A stretch of DNA of 54,641 nucleotides, taken from Ruminococcus sp. (lineage in GTDB: Bacteria; Bacillota; Clostridia; Oscillospirales; Ruminococcaceae). Under the pieces are notes generated by a model, which saw only the letters and a list, made by a program, of their open reading frames with translations, made no database searches and was not told the DNA's origin. A program made the position numbers and the translations under genes. Location of the stretch: positions 1-54,641 of the forward strand of contig JAFUTK010000010.1 of the NCBI GenBank assembly GCA_017471405.1, given 5' to 3'. Of this stretch, positions 33,731 to 42,014 are shown piece after piece (positions within the stretch are counted from its first letter, which is position 1; each line of letters begins with the position of its first letter).

Positions 33731-35161
33731 TTGGTCTTTGCAGATCTGTTTTTCATATATTTCTTTATGCCTTTGTGCATCCTGCTTTATTTTATCGCAA
33801 GAAGCATAAAGGCAAGAAACATTGTGCTTCTTGCCTTTTCAATAGTATTTTACGCCTGGGGTGAGCCGGTTTGGGTGATACTGCTCCTGGCCTACTCGCT
33901 GCTGAATTTCATGACGGGTCTGACCATTGGTATGACCAAGCGCAAGAGCACCAAAAAGGCGGCGCTGCTTATGGCACTCATTGTGGACATCGGCGTGCTG
34001 GGAGTATTCAAGTACAGCGGGTTCATTGTTGAGAACATCAACGCCTTGCTGAATATCAGCATACCGCTGCCGAACATCAGGCTGCCTATAGGCATTTCAT
34101 TCTACACCTTCCAGACCCTTTCCTACTCTATCGACTGTTATTGGGGTAAGGTAAAGGTGCAGAAGAGCTTCCCGAAGTTCCTGCTTTATGTTTCGATGTT
34201 CCCTCAGCTGGTGGCGGGGCCTATTGTGCGGTATTCCACCATTGCGCAGGAGATAGACAGCAGGCGCACCACCCTTAAGGATATATCCGACGGCTTCACG
34301 CGGATAATTATGGGCATAGGCAAGAAGGTCATCATCGCCAACAGTCTGAACAATGTAGTCACCGGCTGCTTCGGTACTGCCGAGAAGGGCTTTGCCGGAG
34401 TGAGCAGTGTTTCTGTTCTGGGAGCCTGGGCTGGCGGAGCGATGGTAGCTGTTTGGTATTATTTCGATTTCTCGGGGTATTCGGATCTGGCTATCGGAAT
34501 GGGACGCATTTTCGGATTCCACTTTGATGAGAACTTCCGTTATCCCTTCGTATGCAGGAGCATTACAGAGTTCTGGCAGAGATGGCACATCTCGCTGGGC
34601 TCCTGGTTCCGCGATTATGTTTACATTCCATTGGGCGGCAACCGTTGCAGCAGGCTCAAGCATCTGCGCAATATTTCGGTTGTATGGCTGCTGACCGGTC
34701 TCTGGCATGGAGCCAGCTGGAACTTCGTGTTCTGGGGTGCGCTCAACGGCTTCTTCCTGATACTTGAAAAGCTGTTTTTACTCAAGTGGATAAAGAAGGT
34801 ACCACCGGCTGTGGGCATCATCTATTCAAAGATAGTGGTGGGCTTCGGCTTCGGAATATTCTACTTTGATGAGGGCGGAGCTCTTGTCAAGTACTTCAAG
34901 GCGCTGGTGGGAGCCAACGGAAACTCCTTCAGCTCGGGAATTACAAGGAACCTTTTCCTTTCAAACATCTTCCTGATACTGGCGGCTGCGGTGCTTTCGA
35001 CGCCGATAATTCCCTGGCTGCGCTCCAAGGCTGAGAAGGAGCAGGGGAGCTGGTACCTGTACAGGAGCGCCGGCATAGCGATGAACATTGTCATACTGAC
35101 AGTAAGCTCGCTGCTGCTGCTCAATTCCACAAACAATCCCTTCCTGTATTTCAGATTCTGA
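33731..35161 (+). CDS. MBOAT-family O-acyltransferase (AlgI-like)
   Basis: A 476-residue polytopic membrane protein starting at TTG behind AAAAGGGG. It matches the AlgI/DltB group: conserved LPIGISFYTFQTLSY, FWQRWHISLGSWFRDYVYIP and the His-containing TGLWHGASWNFVFWG that holds the catalytic His. Such proteins move acyl groups across the membrane to extracellular polymers, such as alginate, cellulose or teichoic acid. The next gene encodes its usual SGNH/DHHW-type partner. No polymer synthesis genes are nearby, so the target polymer is unknown. Confidence 0.92.
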   Translation: MVFADLFFIYFFMPLCILLYFIARSIKARNIVLLAFSIVFYAWGEPVWVILLLAYSLLNFMTGLTIGMTKRKSTKKAALLMALIVDIGVLGVFKYSGFIVENINALLNISIPLPNIRLPIGISFYTFQTLSYSIDCYWGKVKVQKSFPKFLLYVSMFPQLVAGPIVRYSTIAQEIDSRRTTLKDISDGFTRIIMGIGKKVIIANSLNNVVTGCFGTAEKGFAGVSSVSVLGAWAGGAMVAVWYYFDFSGYSDLAIGMGRIFGFHFDENFRYPFVCRSITEFWQRWHISLGSWFRDYVYIPLGGNRCSRLKHLRNISVVWLLTGLWHGASWNFVFWGALNGFFLILEKLFLLKWIKKVPPAVGIIYSKIVVGFGFGIFYFDEGGALVKYFKALVGANGNSFSSGITRNLFLSNIFLILAAAVLSTPIIPWLRSKAEKEQGSWYLYRSAGIAMNIVILTVSSLLLLNSTNNPFLYFRF

Positions 35162-35173
35162 CGGAGGAACAAA

Positions 35174-37168
35174 ATGTCCGATAACAGATTTCCCGACAAC
35201 GATAAGCTGCAAAAGGCTTACCTCGACAGCCTGCGGCGGCAGGAACGCCGCAATGCGGGGCTGGACGGGGAGGATAACGATCCCGTTGATGCTCACAAAT
35301 ACAGGGATCCGGAGGAAAAGGATCCCGAGGTTTACAATAAGATAGTCTCCGAGATAGAGCGCAAGAGGGCTGTGAGAAGCAGCAGCATCTGGAGCGACGA
35401 GCCGGTGATACCGGTGAAGGAGAGCATCTGGCTGAATAAGGAGAAGGCTGCTCCCAAGCAGGAGCCGGCTTATGAGAAGAAGCCCGCAAACAACCGCACC
35501 ACCTTTGAGTTAAAGCTCTCTGAGGAAATGAAGGAAAAGCTGGGCAGAGCAGGTGGAGCTGCGCAGACAGCGCGGGAGCCTCTTCGGGAGGAAAATGCTT
35601 CCCGCCCGCGGCAGCGTGCTGGCCAGACATCTAATACAAGAAAAAGACCTGAGGGACAGAGCTCCCGCACAAGGCCGCATCCCGATGTAAGGGAGCGTGA
35701 GCCTGTGGCTGAGACGGCTCCGGCAAGGGTGAGTACTTCGGCGGCAAAGCCCAAATTCAAGGACCACGAGACGGAGTTCAGCTTTATCAATGCGGTGCTG
35801 TGCATACTTATGGTATTTGGAGTAGGCATCTCGCTGGTGGTGATGAAGCGTGAAAGCGGTGTGCTGGAGTCGGAAAACCGTATGTATGCGGAGTTCCCTA
35901 AGTTCAGCGCTAAGAGCTATTTCTCCGGCGATTATGCTGACGGCATCGTAAATTTCTATACTGACACTATCCCAAACAGGGAGAAGTTCAAGTCCTTCTC
36001 CTCCACTTTTTCAAAGCTGTTTGGCATCAGCGATGATGAGTATTCGGTCATAGGCGAGGTGCACGAGGGCGAAAAGCAGCAGCTGGACGAGGAAAAGCTC
36101 AGGACTACCACCAAGGCTACCGTTTACACCGGAGGGTACACCACTACCACCTCTAACGGGGGCAAGACGCTGGACGAGTCTCAGGGAGAGCAGACGCAGA
36201 GCGTGACCGAGTCCACCAGACCTGTTGAGACTGTCAAGAAGGACGTCATCCCGGAGGAAGGCGAATGGGCCGGAAATATCGTTATGGTCAATATGGGGAC
36301 GCCTGAAGTAAGGGCGATGCCCATATTCTACGGGCTGTTCGAGAACGGAGAAAAATACGCCGGGGTGCTCAACGACTATAAGAAGATGGTGGGGCCCACT
36401 GTCAACGTATACAATATGCAGGTGCCGCTGGCTTCGGCATACTATCTGCCAAAGAAGATGCGCGAGCAGGGCGTAGGCACCGATCAGCACGACAGCATAC
36501 TCAACGTGAATGCGTCGCTGGACGGAGTTATCGGCATTGATTTGTACGGTGTGCTGGGGGCGCACGATGACGAGTACATCTACTCCCGCACCGACCACCA
36601 CTGGCAGCCTCTGGGAGCGTACTATGCGGCTCAGGAGTTTGCAAAGGAAGCGGGCGTGCCCTTTGCGGAGCTTTCCACCTATCAGAGGTGCGAGATTGAG
36701 GGCTTCTGCGGAACGCTTTACGGCTACAGCGAGAATAATCCTGAGCTGAAGCAGTACCCGGACACCTTCATCTACTACAAGCCCCGGAACAACTACACTA
36801 TTGACTACTATGATGAGTCCTTCTCCAATATCCTGGAGAACAGGGGACACAGCCTGTTCCTTGACTGGGTAACGGGAGTGAACTGCTACTCGGCTATTCT
36901 AGGCAGTGACCTTGGTATCCCGGCGATAAAGACCGATGTTCACAACGGCAGAAACCTGGTAGTGATAAAGAACAGCTACGGCAATGCGCTGATACCCTTC
37001 CTGACTGGAAGCTTTGAGAACATCTACGTTGTGGATTACCGGTATGCCACCATCAGTATGCAGGATTTCTTCAACAGGATACACGCGACGGACGTGCTGT
37101 TCGGGCTCTCCATTTCCGGAAGCTACACCGACACGCACATTCAAGCGATGCGCAACATTATGCAATAA
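35174..37168 (+). CDS. DHHW-family (AlgJ/AlgX-like) acylation partner protein
   Basis: A 664-residue protein. The first 200 or so residues are hydrophilic and charged, probably cytoplasmic and disordered. One membrane helix at about 205-225 (FINAVLCILMVFGVGISLVV) precedes the extracytoplasmic domain. The diagnostic DHHW motif occurs in YSRTDHHWQPLGAYYAAQEF, and VIKNSYGNALIPFL gives the later conserved Ser/Asn block. A Thr-rich linker lies near 310-355. It follows the MBOAT gene by 12 bases, a pairing known for exopolysaccharide acetylation. The long cytoplasmic N-terminus is unusual for the family. Confidence 0.88.
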   Translation: MSDNRFPDNDKLQKAYLDSLRRQERRNAGLDGEDNDPVDAHKYRDPEEKDPEVYNKIVSEIERKRAVRSSSIWSDEPVIPVKESIWLNKEKAAPKQEPAYEKKPANNRTTFELKLSEEMKEKLGRAGGAAQTAREPLREENASRPRQRAGQTSNTRKRPEGQSSRTRPHPDVREREPVAETAPARVSTSAAKPKFKDHETEFSFINAVLCILMVFGVGISLVVMKRESGVLESENRMYAEFPKFSAKSYFSGDYADGIVNFYTDTIPNREKFKSFSSTFSKLFGISDDEYSVIGEVHEGEKQQLDEEKLRTTTKATVYTGGYTTTTSNGGKTLDESQGEQTQSVTESTRPVETVKKDVIPEEGEWAGNIVMVNMGTPEVRAMPIFYGLFENGEKYAGVLNDYKKMVGPTVNVYNMQVPLASAYYLPKKMREQGVGTDQHDSILNVNASLDGVIGIDLYGVLGAHDDEYIYSRTDHHWQPLGAYYAAQEFAKEAGVPFAELSTYQRCEIEGFCGTLYGYSENNPELKQYPDTFIYYKPRNNYTIDYYDESFSNILENRGHSLFLDWVTGVNCYSAILGSDLGIPAIKTDVHNGRNLVVIKNSYGNALIPFLTGSFENIYVVDYRYATISMQDFFNRIHATDVLFGLSISGSYTDTHIQAMRNIMQ

Positions 37169-37172
37169 TAAA

Positions 37173-37316
37173 GGGGCTGTTGCAATCAGCCGAATATCTG
37201 CAAATAATATAATAGCGCCGCTGCTTTGCAGCGGCGCTAAGTGCGAAAAATGGTACCTCACCCCGAAGGGGGTGAGGTACCATTTTTCGCCTGAAGCTGT
37301 TCTTGCAACAGTCTCT
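37173..37316. repeat. Small palindromic element with GGCTGTTGCAA ends
   Basis: Near-perfect terminal inverted repeats (GGCTGTTGCAA at 37175-37185 and TTGCAACAGTC at 37303-37313) enclose two hairpins: AGCGCCGCTG...CAGCGGCGCT (37214-37238) and a 48-base perfect stem-loop (37243-37290) whose arms contain ATGGTACCTCACCCC. The second hairpin has A and T runs at its ends and could terminate in both directions between the converging DHHW and serS genes. It could be a MITE or a bidirectional terminator. Confidence 0.55.
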
Positions 37317-37355
37317 TTTGAGTTTGGCAGGCAGGAGAATGCTTTTGCGGCGGTG

Positions 37356-37391
37356 AAAAAAGGATATCCACCCTGTTTGGGGTGGATATCC
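37356..37391 (-). terminator. serS terminator
   Basis: GGATATCCACCC and GGGTGGATATCC form a perfect 12-base stem (37362-37391) ending in T6 on the minus strand, ten bases past the serS stop. Confidence 0.88.
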
Positions 37392-37401
37392 GGGTTATAG
37401 T

Positions 37402-38694
37402 TTATTTCTTAACAGGTACCTCGATGACTGACTTGCCGCCCATATACATTCTAAGCGGCTCGGGGATGCGGATGCTGCCGTCCTCATTGAGGTTGTTCTC
37501 CAGGAAGGCGATGAGCATTCTCGGGGGAGCAACGACGGTGTTGTTGAGGGTGTGGGCGAAGTAGTTGCCGTTCTCGCCCTTGATGCGGATGCCCAGTCTT
37601 CTTGCCTGAGCGTCGCCTAAGTTGGAGCAGGAGCCCACCTCGAAATACTTCTTCTGTCTGGGGCTCCAGGCCTCGACGTCACAGCTCTTGACCTTAAGGT
37701 CTGCCAGATCGCCGGAGCAGCACTCGAGAGTTCTTACGGGGATATCCAGAGTGCGGAAGAAATCGACGCTGTTCTGCCAGAGCTTATCGTACCAGGACTT
37801 GCTGTCCTCTGGCTTGCAGACAACGATCATTTCCTGCTTTTCAAACTGGTGGATGCGGTAAACTCCGCGCTCCTCGATGCCGTGAGCGCCCACCTCCTTG
37901 CGGAAGCAGGGGCTGTAGCTGGTGAGAGTCTGCGGGAGGTCAGCCTCGGGGGTGATGGTGTCGATGAACTTACCTATCATCGAGTGCTCGGAGGTACCGA
38001 TGAGGTAGAGGTCCTCGCCCTCGATCTTATACATCATATTTTCCATTTCAGCGAAGCTCATAACGCCGTTTACTACGTTGGAGCGGATCATAAAGGGAGG
38101 GATATAGTAGGTAAAGCCCCTATCTATCATAAAGTCTCTTGCATAGGAGAGGATAGCGGAATGGAGCCTTGCGATATCGCCCTTGAGGTAATAAAAGCCG
38201 TTGCCGCTGGTCTGTCTGGCGGAGTCGAGGTCTATGCCGTTGAGGTTTTCCATTATATCCACGTGGTAGGGCACCTCAAAGTCGGGAACGAAGGGGTCAC
38301 CGAACTTTTCGATCTCGACGTTCTCACTATCGTCCTTGCCGATTGGAACGGAGGGGTCGATGATATTAGGAATGACCATCATTCTCTTTTTGATTTCTTC
38401 CTCCAGCTCCACCTCGCGGGCCTCCAGCTTGGGGAGCTCTTCACCCAGCAGCTTAACCTCGGCCTTGACCTTTTCGGCCTCGTCCTTCTGGCCCTTAGCC
38501 ATAAGGCCGCCGATTTCCTTTGAGAGCTTATTTCTCTTGGCGCGGTACTCATCGCACTTAGTCTTAGTGGCGCGGTACTCCTTATCCATCTCCACTACCT
38601 CGTCAACGAGGGGGAGCTTTTCGTCCTGAAACTTTTTCCTGATGTTTTCCTTTATGAGCTCAGGCTCGGTTCTAAACAGCTTGATATCCAGCAT
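37402..38694 (-). CDS. serS: Seryl-tRNA synthetase
   Basis: A 430-residue class II synthetase charging tRNA-Ser. The N-terminal long antiparallel coiled-coil arm is at about 30-105. Motif 2 reads RKEVGAHGIEERGVYRIHQFEKQE. Motif 3 reads TLNNTVVAPPRMLIAFLE, in which the catalytic Arg is kept but the usual Gly before it is not. AAAGGAG precedes the ATG. Its promoter lies at 38735-38763, giving a leader of only about 30 nt, so no T-box is present. Confidence 0.95.
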   Translation of the reverse strand: MLDIKLFRTEPELIKENIRKKFQDEKLPLVDEVVEMDKEYRATKTKCDEYRAKRNKLSKEIGGLMAKGQKDEAEKVKAEVKLLGEELPKLEAREVELEEEIKKRMMVIPNIIDPSVPIGKDDSENVEIEKFGDPFVPDFEVPYHVDIMENLNGIDLDSARQTSGNGFYYLKGDIARLHSAILSYARDFMIDRGFTYYIPPFMIRSNVVNGVMSFAEMENMMYKIEGEDLYLIGTSEHSMIGKFIDTITPEADLPQTLTSYSPCFRKEVGAHGIEERGVYRIHQFEKQEMIVVCKPEDSKSWYDKLWQNSVDFFRTLDIPVRTLECCSGDLADLKVKSCDVEAWSPRQKKYFEVGSCSNLGDAQARRLGIRIKGENGNYFAHTLNNTVVAPPRMLIAFLENNLNEDGSIRIPEPLRMYMGGKSVIEVPVKK

Positions 38695-38734
38695 TTTATA
38701 TCTCTCCTTTAAGAGTTAAAATTATCACTTATCA

Positions 38735-38763
38735 ATTATATAACTATTTCCCGTCAAAGTCAA
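38735..38763 (-). promoter_or_regulatory. serS promoter
   Basis: On the minus strand TTGACT (38763-38758) and TATAAT (38740-38735) are separated by 17 bases; the start should be near 38728, about 30 bases before the ATG. Confidence 0.8.
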
Positions 38764-38771
38764 GTTTTTTA

Positions 38772-38885
38772 GCGTCGCGCTGCGCTCCCGTCGGTCGCTG
38801 TCACTCCTGCGGGCGTGTGTCCCGCGTTCCGCGACCGGGGTCTGCCTGCGCTGTAGCCGTAGGTACTCGCGTTCCATAGGGTGAG
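38772..38885 (-). repeat. Dispersed repeat family C, inverted copy
   Basis: Reads on the minus strand from CTCACCCTATGGAACGCGAG to GGAGCGCAGCGCGACGC. It carries the internal CCCGCAGGAGTGACAGCGAC segment also present at 17715-17829. It lies between serS and the exchanger gene. Confidence 0.85.
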
Positions 38886-38929
38886 GTGTGCAGGTGCGTT
38901 TTCGCGGTTTGGTTTTGCAGCTTGTGTGC

Positions 38930-39862
38930 TTATCTCATCGTGATGTAGATTATGTAGCCGGTGTAGGCCGCTGCCATCAGTGCGCCCTCCCAGCGGACAA
39001 GCTTCAGCTTGGTGGCGCAGAATATCATCGTCAGTATGGTCATCGCTATCAGCGCAATTGTATCAACAAGGTTGTTGAACAGGAAGCTTACCGGCGAGAT
39101 GGTCGCCGCAATTCCCAGTACAAACAGTATGTTGAATATGTTGGAGCCGATAACATTTCCCAGCGCCATATCCGTTTCGCCCTTCTTAGCGGCAACTATC
39201 GAGGTGAAAAGCTCCGGCAGGCTGGTGCCTAAGGCGACTATGGTGAGGCCTATCACGTTCTCCGAAATGCCGAAGGAACGGGCTATCTCCGAGGAGGAGT
39301 TGACTACGAACCGCCCTCCGAAGGCTATGGCTGCGCCGCCTAAAACAATGTAGAACCAGCACTTCCACATCTCCATTATCTTGCTATCGACCTCTTCCGT
39401 CAGGTCCGACTTGCGGGAGCGCTTGGCGGCAACGACGGTGTAGACAAGGAACAGCACAAACAGAATCAGCAGCACAGCGCCCTCCAGTCTGTTCACCTGA
39501 CTGCCCACAACTCCGAAGCAGAGCAGTGCCGCTGCGGCGATGAGAGAGAAGGGGAACTCTTTTTTAAGGGTGGAGCGCTTTATTGTCATAGGGGCGATGA
39601 TAGCGCACACTCCGCAGACTATCATCAGGTTGAACAGGTTAGACCCGACAGCGTTGCTTATGGAGAGGTCGTTCTTGCCGGCGATGGAGGCGCTGACCGA
39701 AACGGCGGTCTCCGGCAGGCTGGTGCCCATTGCCACTACGGTGAGGCCTATCACCATTGTAGGCACTTTAAGTCTTTTTGCAAGTCCCGAGCTTCCGTCA
39801 ACGAAGAAGTCGGCTCCCTTGATGAGCAGGATAAATCCGGCTATCAGGATAAGATATTGCAT
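38930..39862 (-). CDS. Calcium/sodium-cation antiporter, CaCA family (YrbG-like)
   Basis: A 310-residue polytopic membrane protein with about ten hydrophobic segments. The two alpha repeats that form the ion site are clear: VIGLTVVAMGTSLPETAVS and VIGLTIVALGTSLPELFTS, each followed by a conserved SNLFN/SNIFN. Such proteins exchange Ca2+ or K+ for Na+ or H+. Start chosen at ATG 39862, which has GGAG nine bases upstream; the in-frame ATG at 39871 lies too close to that site. Confidence 0.92.
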   Translation of the reverse strand: MQYLILIAGFILLIKGADFFVDGSSGLAKRLKVPTMVIGLTVVAMGTSLPETAVSVSASIAGKNDLSISNAVGSNLFNLMIVCGVCAIIAPMTIKRSTLKKEFPFSLIAAAALLCFGVVGSQVNRLEGAVLLILFVLFLVYTVVAAKRSRKSDLTEEVDSKIMEMWKCWFYIVLGGAAIAFGGRFVVNSSSEIARSFGISENVIGLTIVALGTSLPELFTSIVAAKKGETDMALGNVIGSNIFNILFVLGIAATISPVSFLFNNLVDTIALIAMTILTMIFCATKLKLVRWEGALMAAAYTGYIIYITMR

Positions 39863-39895
39863 TGAGGTCATCTCCAATCTAAATTAATTCGGAAT

Positions 39896-40123
39896 GCGGG
39901 GCACGCCCCCGCGGGCGAATTCGCGTTACGCTCCTTCGTCGCTTCCATATGTGCGGGCGGGGCTTACTTTTGAGCCCGCGGTTATAACTATTTCAGCTAT
40001 TTAAAGGATAGAATTCAATAATAGCGAAATGATTATAAAGGAAACAATCCATATGCCAACTTGCTGACATAATGGATACCGCAATTCCGAATTCCGCATT
40101 CCGAATTCCGAATTCCGAATTGG
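39896..40123 (-). repeat. Inverted GAAGGAGCGTAACGCG module and AATTCGGAATT cluster
   Basis: 39896-39982 is an inverted copy of the module at about 41-127. It ends with ACCGCGGGCTC on the minus strand. At 40083-40123 a heptad-like unit AATTCCG/CATTCCG is repeated about five times. Together they separate the exchanger and the lipoprotein genes; no gene is seen in the gap. Confidence 0.7.
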
Positions 40124-40125
40124 CA

Positions 40126-41595
40126 TCAGGGACCCATGGGGTGGGTGTCGTTGGCTAGGTTGACGGCGTATTCTACCTGCTTGCGGGAGGCGCTGATGGT
40201 GTCTCGCCACTGATAGGCTATGCCGTTTGCTACTGGGAATACGCCCTCGTACATTTGGCGCACCATTAAGGAGAATTCCGGGACGGTCATTCCGTCGGCG
40301 CAGCTCAGCACCGAACGGCTGCGGGCGAGAGAGCGGCAGGTAAGGAGCATATCCAGCATACTGTCGTCCCAGCCAGCGGAGCCCAGAGCCTTGAGGGTCT
40401 GCTCAAAGGTCACCTCTGCGGCGGCGCGCTCGCACTCGATAAATCTGGCGGCGCCTTCGGGATTGTGGGCTCCTGTGGGGATATGGTATCCAGAGAGTAC
40501 GGCGGGCATATACTGCTCCCCCACCGAAATGGAGGGAAGGGGTACTATGCCGATATCGCCTAAGGCGGCGGGGTCGTCCAGAAGCTCCGATGTCGATATG
40601 GGCAGGAACAGCCCGTCGCCGTCGCGGATAAGGGTCTTGCCCAGCTCGTCTCGGTAGGCTACGCGGGTCTTGCCGCCCAGCTCATAAAGCCGCTGCTGGA
40701 TCTTTTCCAGCTGAGGGCTGTCGAGATTTGAGATGACGCTGCCGTCTTGTGATGTCAGCAGCGGAGTGCCGCAGGCCTCTGAGAGGGCTGTGGGGAAGTC
40801 GATGCCGCAGAGGGCGGCTGTACCGCCAAACTCGGCGCACATATCCTCAAAGGCTGAAAGCTGCCACTCGCCGGCGGCAAAAAGCTCGGCAGGGTCGGGC
40901 AGGGCGCTCTTCTCCACGGCGCTGAGGCTGTAGACGCAGAGATACCGGGGCAGGATATCCGTAACGGCGGCATACCTGCTGCCGGCAAGGTCGAAGAAGC
41001 TGTCGGCTCTTTCGGTGCCACGCCAGAGGTCGGTCTCATAGTCGATAAAGCCGTTCACCGGCTGGAAAAGCTCTCTTGCGGCGCCGAAGGGGTAGGTGTC
41101 CATACTGTCCGTAGGGAACAGGTCGGGGGACTCACCCGAAAGGCACAGTGTTGCCAGAGTGTCAAAGCGTTCCTCCTGCGGGACGGAGACCCATTCCACC
41201 TGACCGCCGTACCTATACTCAAACAGCGAGAGGGAGGGGGCCTTACTGCCGTCGGCGGAGGGGGAGATATCCTTTACCGCCATTCTCCGAACCAGCTTGT
41301 TTTCAAGCTCATAGTCCGGCAGCAGGGCGCTGATATCTATCAGCCGCTGGCGCTGCAGCTCCTCCTCCGACGGGGGAGGGGGCTCCGGCTCGGTAACGGC
41401 GGGCTCGGTGTCCTTTGTTTCCGGGGGAGGGGGGATGGTCTGCGCTGTAGTGGTCGTTGTGGTGGTCGTTTCGGTCTGCGTCAGGGAAGAGGCGTCCTCC
41501 TCGTCTGATGAAGATGAGCTTTCCGTCAGAGCGCAGCCGCAGAGTGACAGCATAGCTGCGGCGCTTACCGCCCACAGCCGTCCGGTCAGTCGCAT
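40126..41595 (-). CDS. Solute-binding lipoprotein (ABC type), orphan
   Basis: A 489-residue protein with a lipobox LCGC (Cys 21), followed by a Ser/Asp/Glu stretch, a Thr run (TTTTTTTT) and a Pro-rich spacer to about residue 77. The remaining part resembles family-1 extracellular binding proteins (GIVPLPSISVGEQYMPAVLS; YHIPTGAHNPEGAARFIEC). GGAGG lies seven bases before the ATG. No permease or ATPase gene is adjacent, so it may use a transporter elsewhere or act as a receptor. Confidence 0.8.
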   Translation of the reverse strand: MRLTGRLWAVSAAAMLSLCGCALTESSSSSDEEDASSLTQTETTTTTTTTAQTIPPPPETKDTEPAVTEPEPPPPSEEELQRQRLIDISALLPDYELENKLVRRMAVKDISPSADGSKAPSLSLFEYRYGGQVEWVSVPQEERFDTLATLCLSGESPDLFPTDSMDTYPFGAARELFQPVNGFIDYETDLWRGTERADSFFDLAGSRYAAVTDILPRYLCVYSLSAVEKSALPDPAELFAAGEWQLSAFEDMCAEFGGTAALCGIDFPTALSEACGTPLLTSQDGSVISNLDSPQLEKIQQRLYELGGKTRVAYRDELGKTLIRDGDGLFLPISTSELLDDPAALGDIGIVPLPSISVGEQYMPAVLSGYHIPTGAHNPEGAARFIECERAAAEVTFEQTLKALGSAGWDDSMLDMLLTCRSLARSRSVLSCADGMTVPEFSLMVRQMYEGVFPVANGIAYQWRDTISASRKQVEYAVNLANDTHPMGP

Positions 41596-41608
41596 AAGCT
41601 ATCCTCCG

Positions 41609-42010
41609 TCAGCCGAAAACGAACTCGTTTATTTTGCCGTAGATCTCGGTGAGCTCACCCAGCAGGGCGAATACGCCGTCCAGCTGCTCCTTGGTAAGGC
41701 CAAGCTTTGCGGTGAAGCTCTCAAAGAAACGTTTCTCGCTCTCGTCGTACTCGTTATCGGCAAGCAGCAGGGAGGCGGTCTCCAGAAGGATTATTTTCAG
41801 ATCGGTGGGGGTGCTTATCTCTAAAAGCTTTTCGGCAGCCTCATCAACGGAGGCCTGCTCTTCAAAGCGGACGTCGATATGCATCTCATCGCAGTACTGC
41901 TCTATGGTCAGCTTTTCCTCATCGGCAAAATCGTCATTGGACTTGGAGGCGTGGAGGCAGATATCAAGGAAGAGCTCCTTTTGCTCGTTTGAAAGTCTGT
42001 TCAGAAACAT
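41609..42010 (-). CDS. TerB-like protein
   Basis: A 133-residue helical acidic protein. The pattern FLDICLHASKSNDDFADEEK, then LLETASLLLADNEYDESEKR, is like TerB/TerB-like domains, which were first noted in tellurite resistance operons and are thought to bind metal through acidic residues. No other ter gene is near. It lies 13 bases upstream of the lipoprotein gene and 4 bases after the next gene on the same strand, so all three are probably cotranscribed. Confidence 0.65.
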   Translation of the reverse strand: MFLNRLSNEQKELFLDICLHASKSNDDFADEEKLTIEQYCDEMHIDVRFEEQASVDEAAEKLLEISTPTDLKIILLETASLLLADNEYDESEKRFFESFTAKLGLTKEQLDGVFALLGELTEIYGKINEFVFG

Positions 42011-42014
42011 AAGA

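Noticed and set aside
38695-38763. Possible T-box before serS
   Set aside because: The mapped promoter leaves a leader of only about 30 nt, too short for a T-box.
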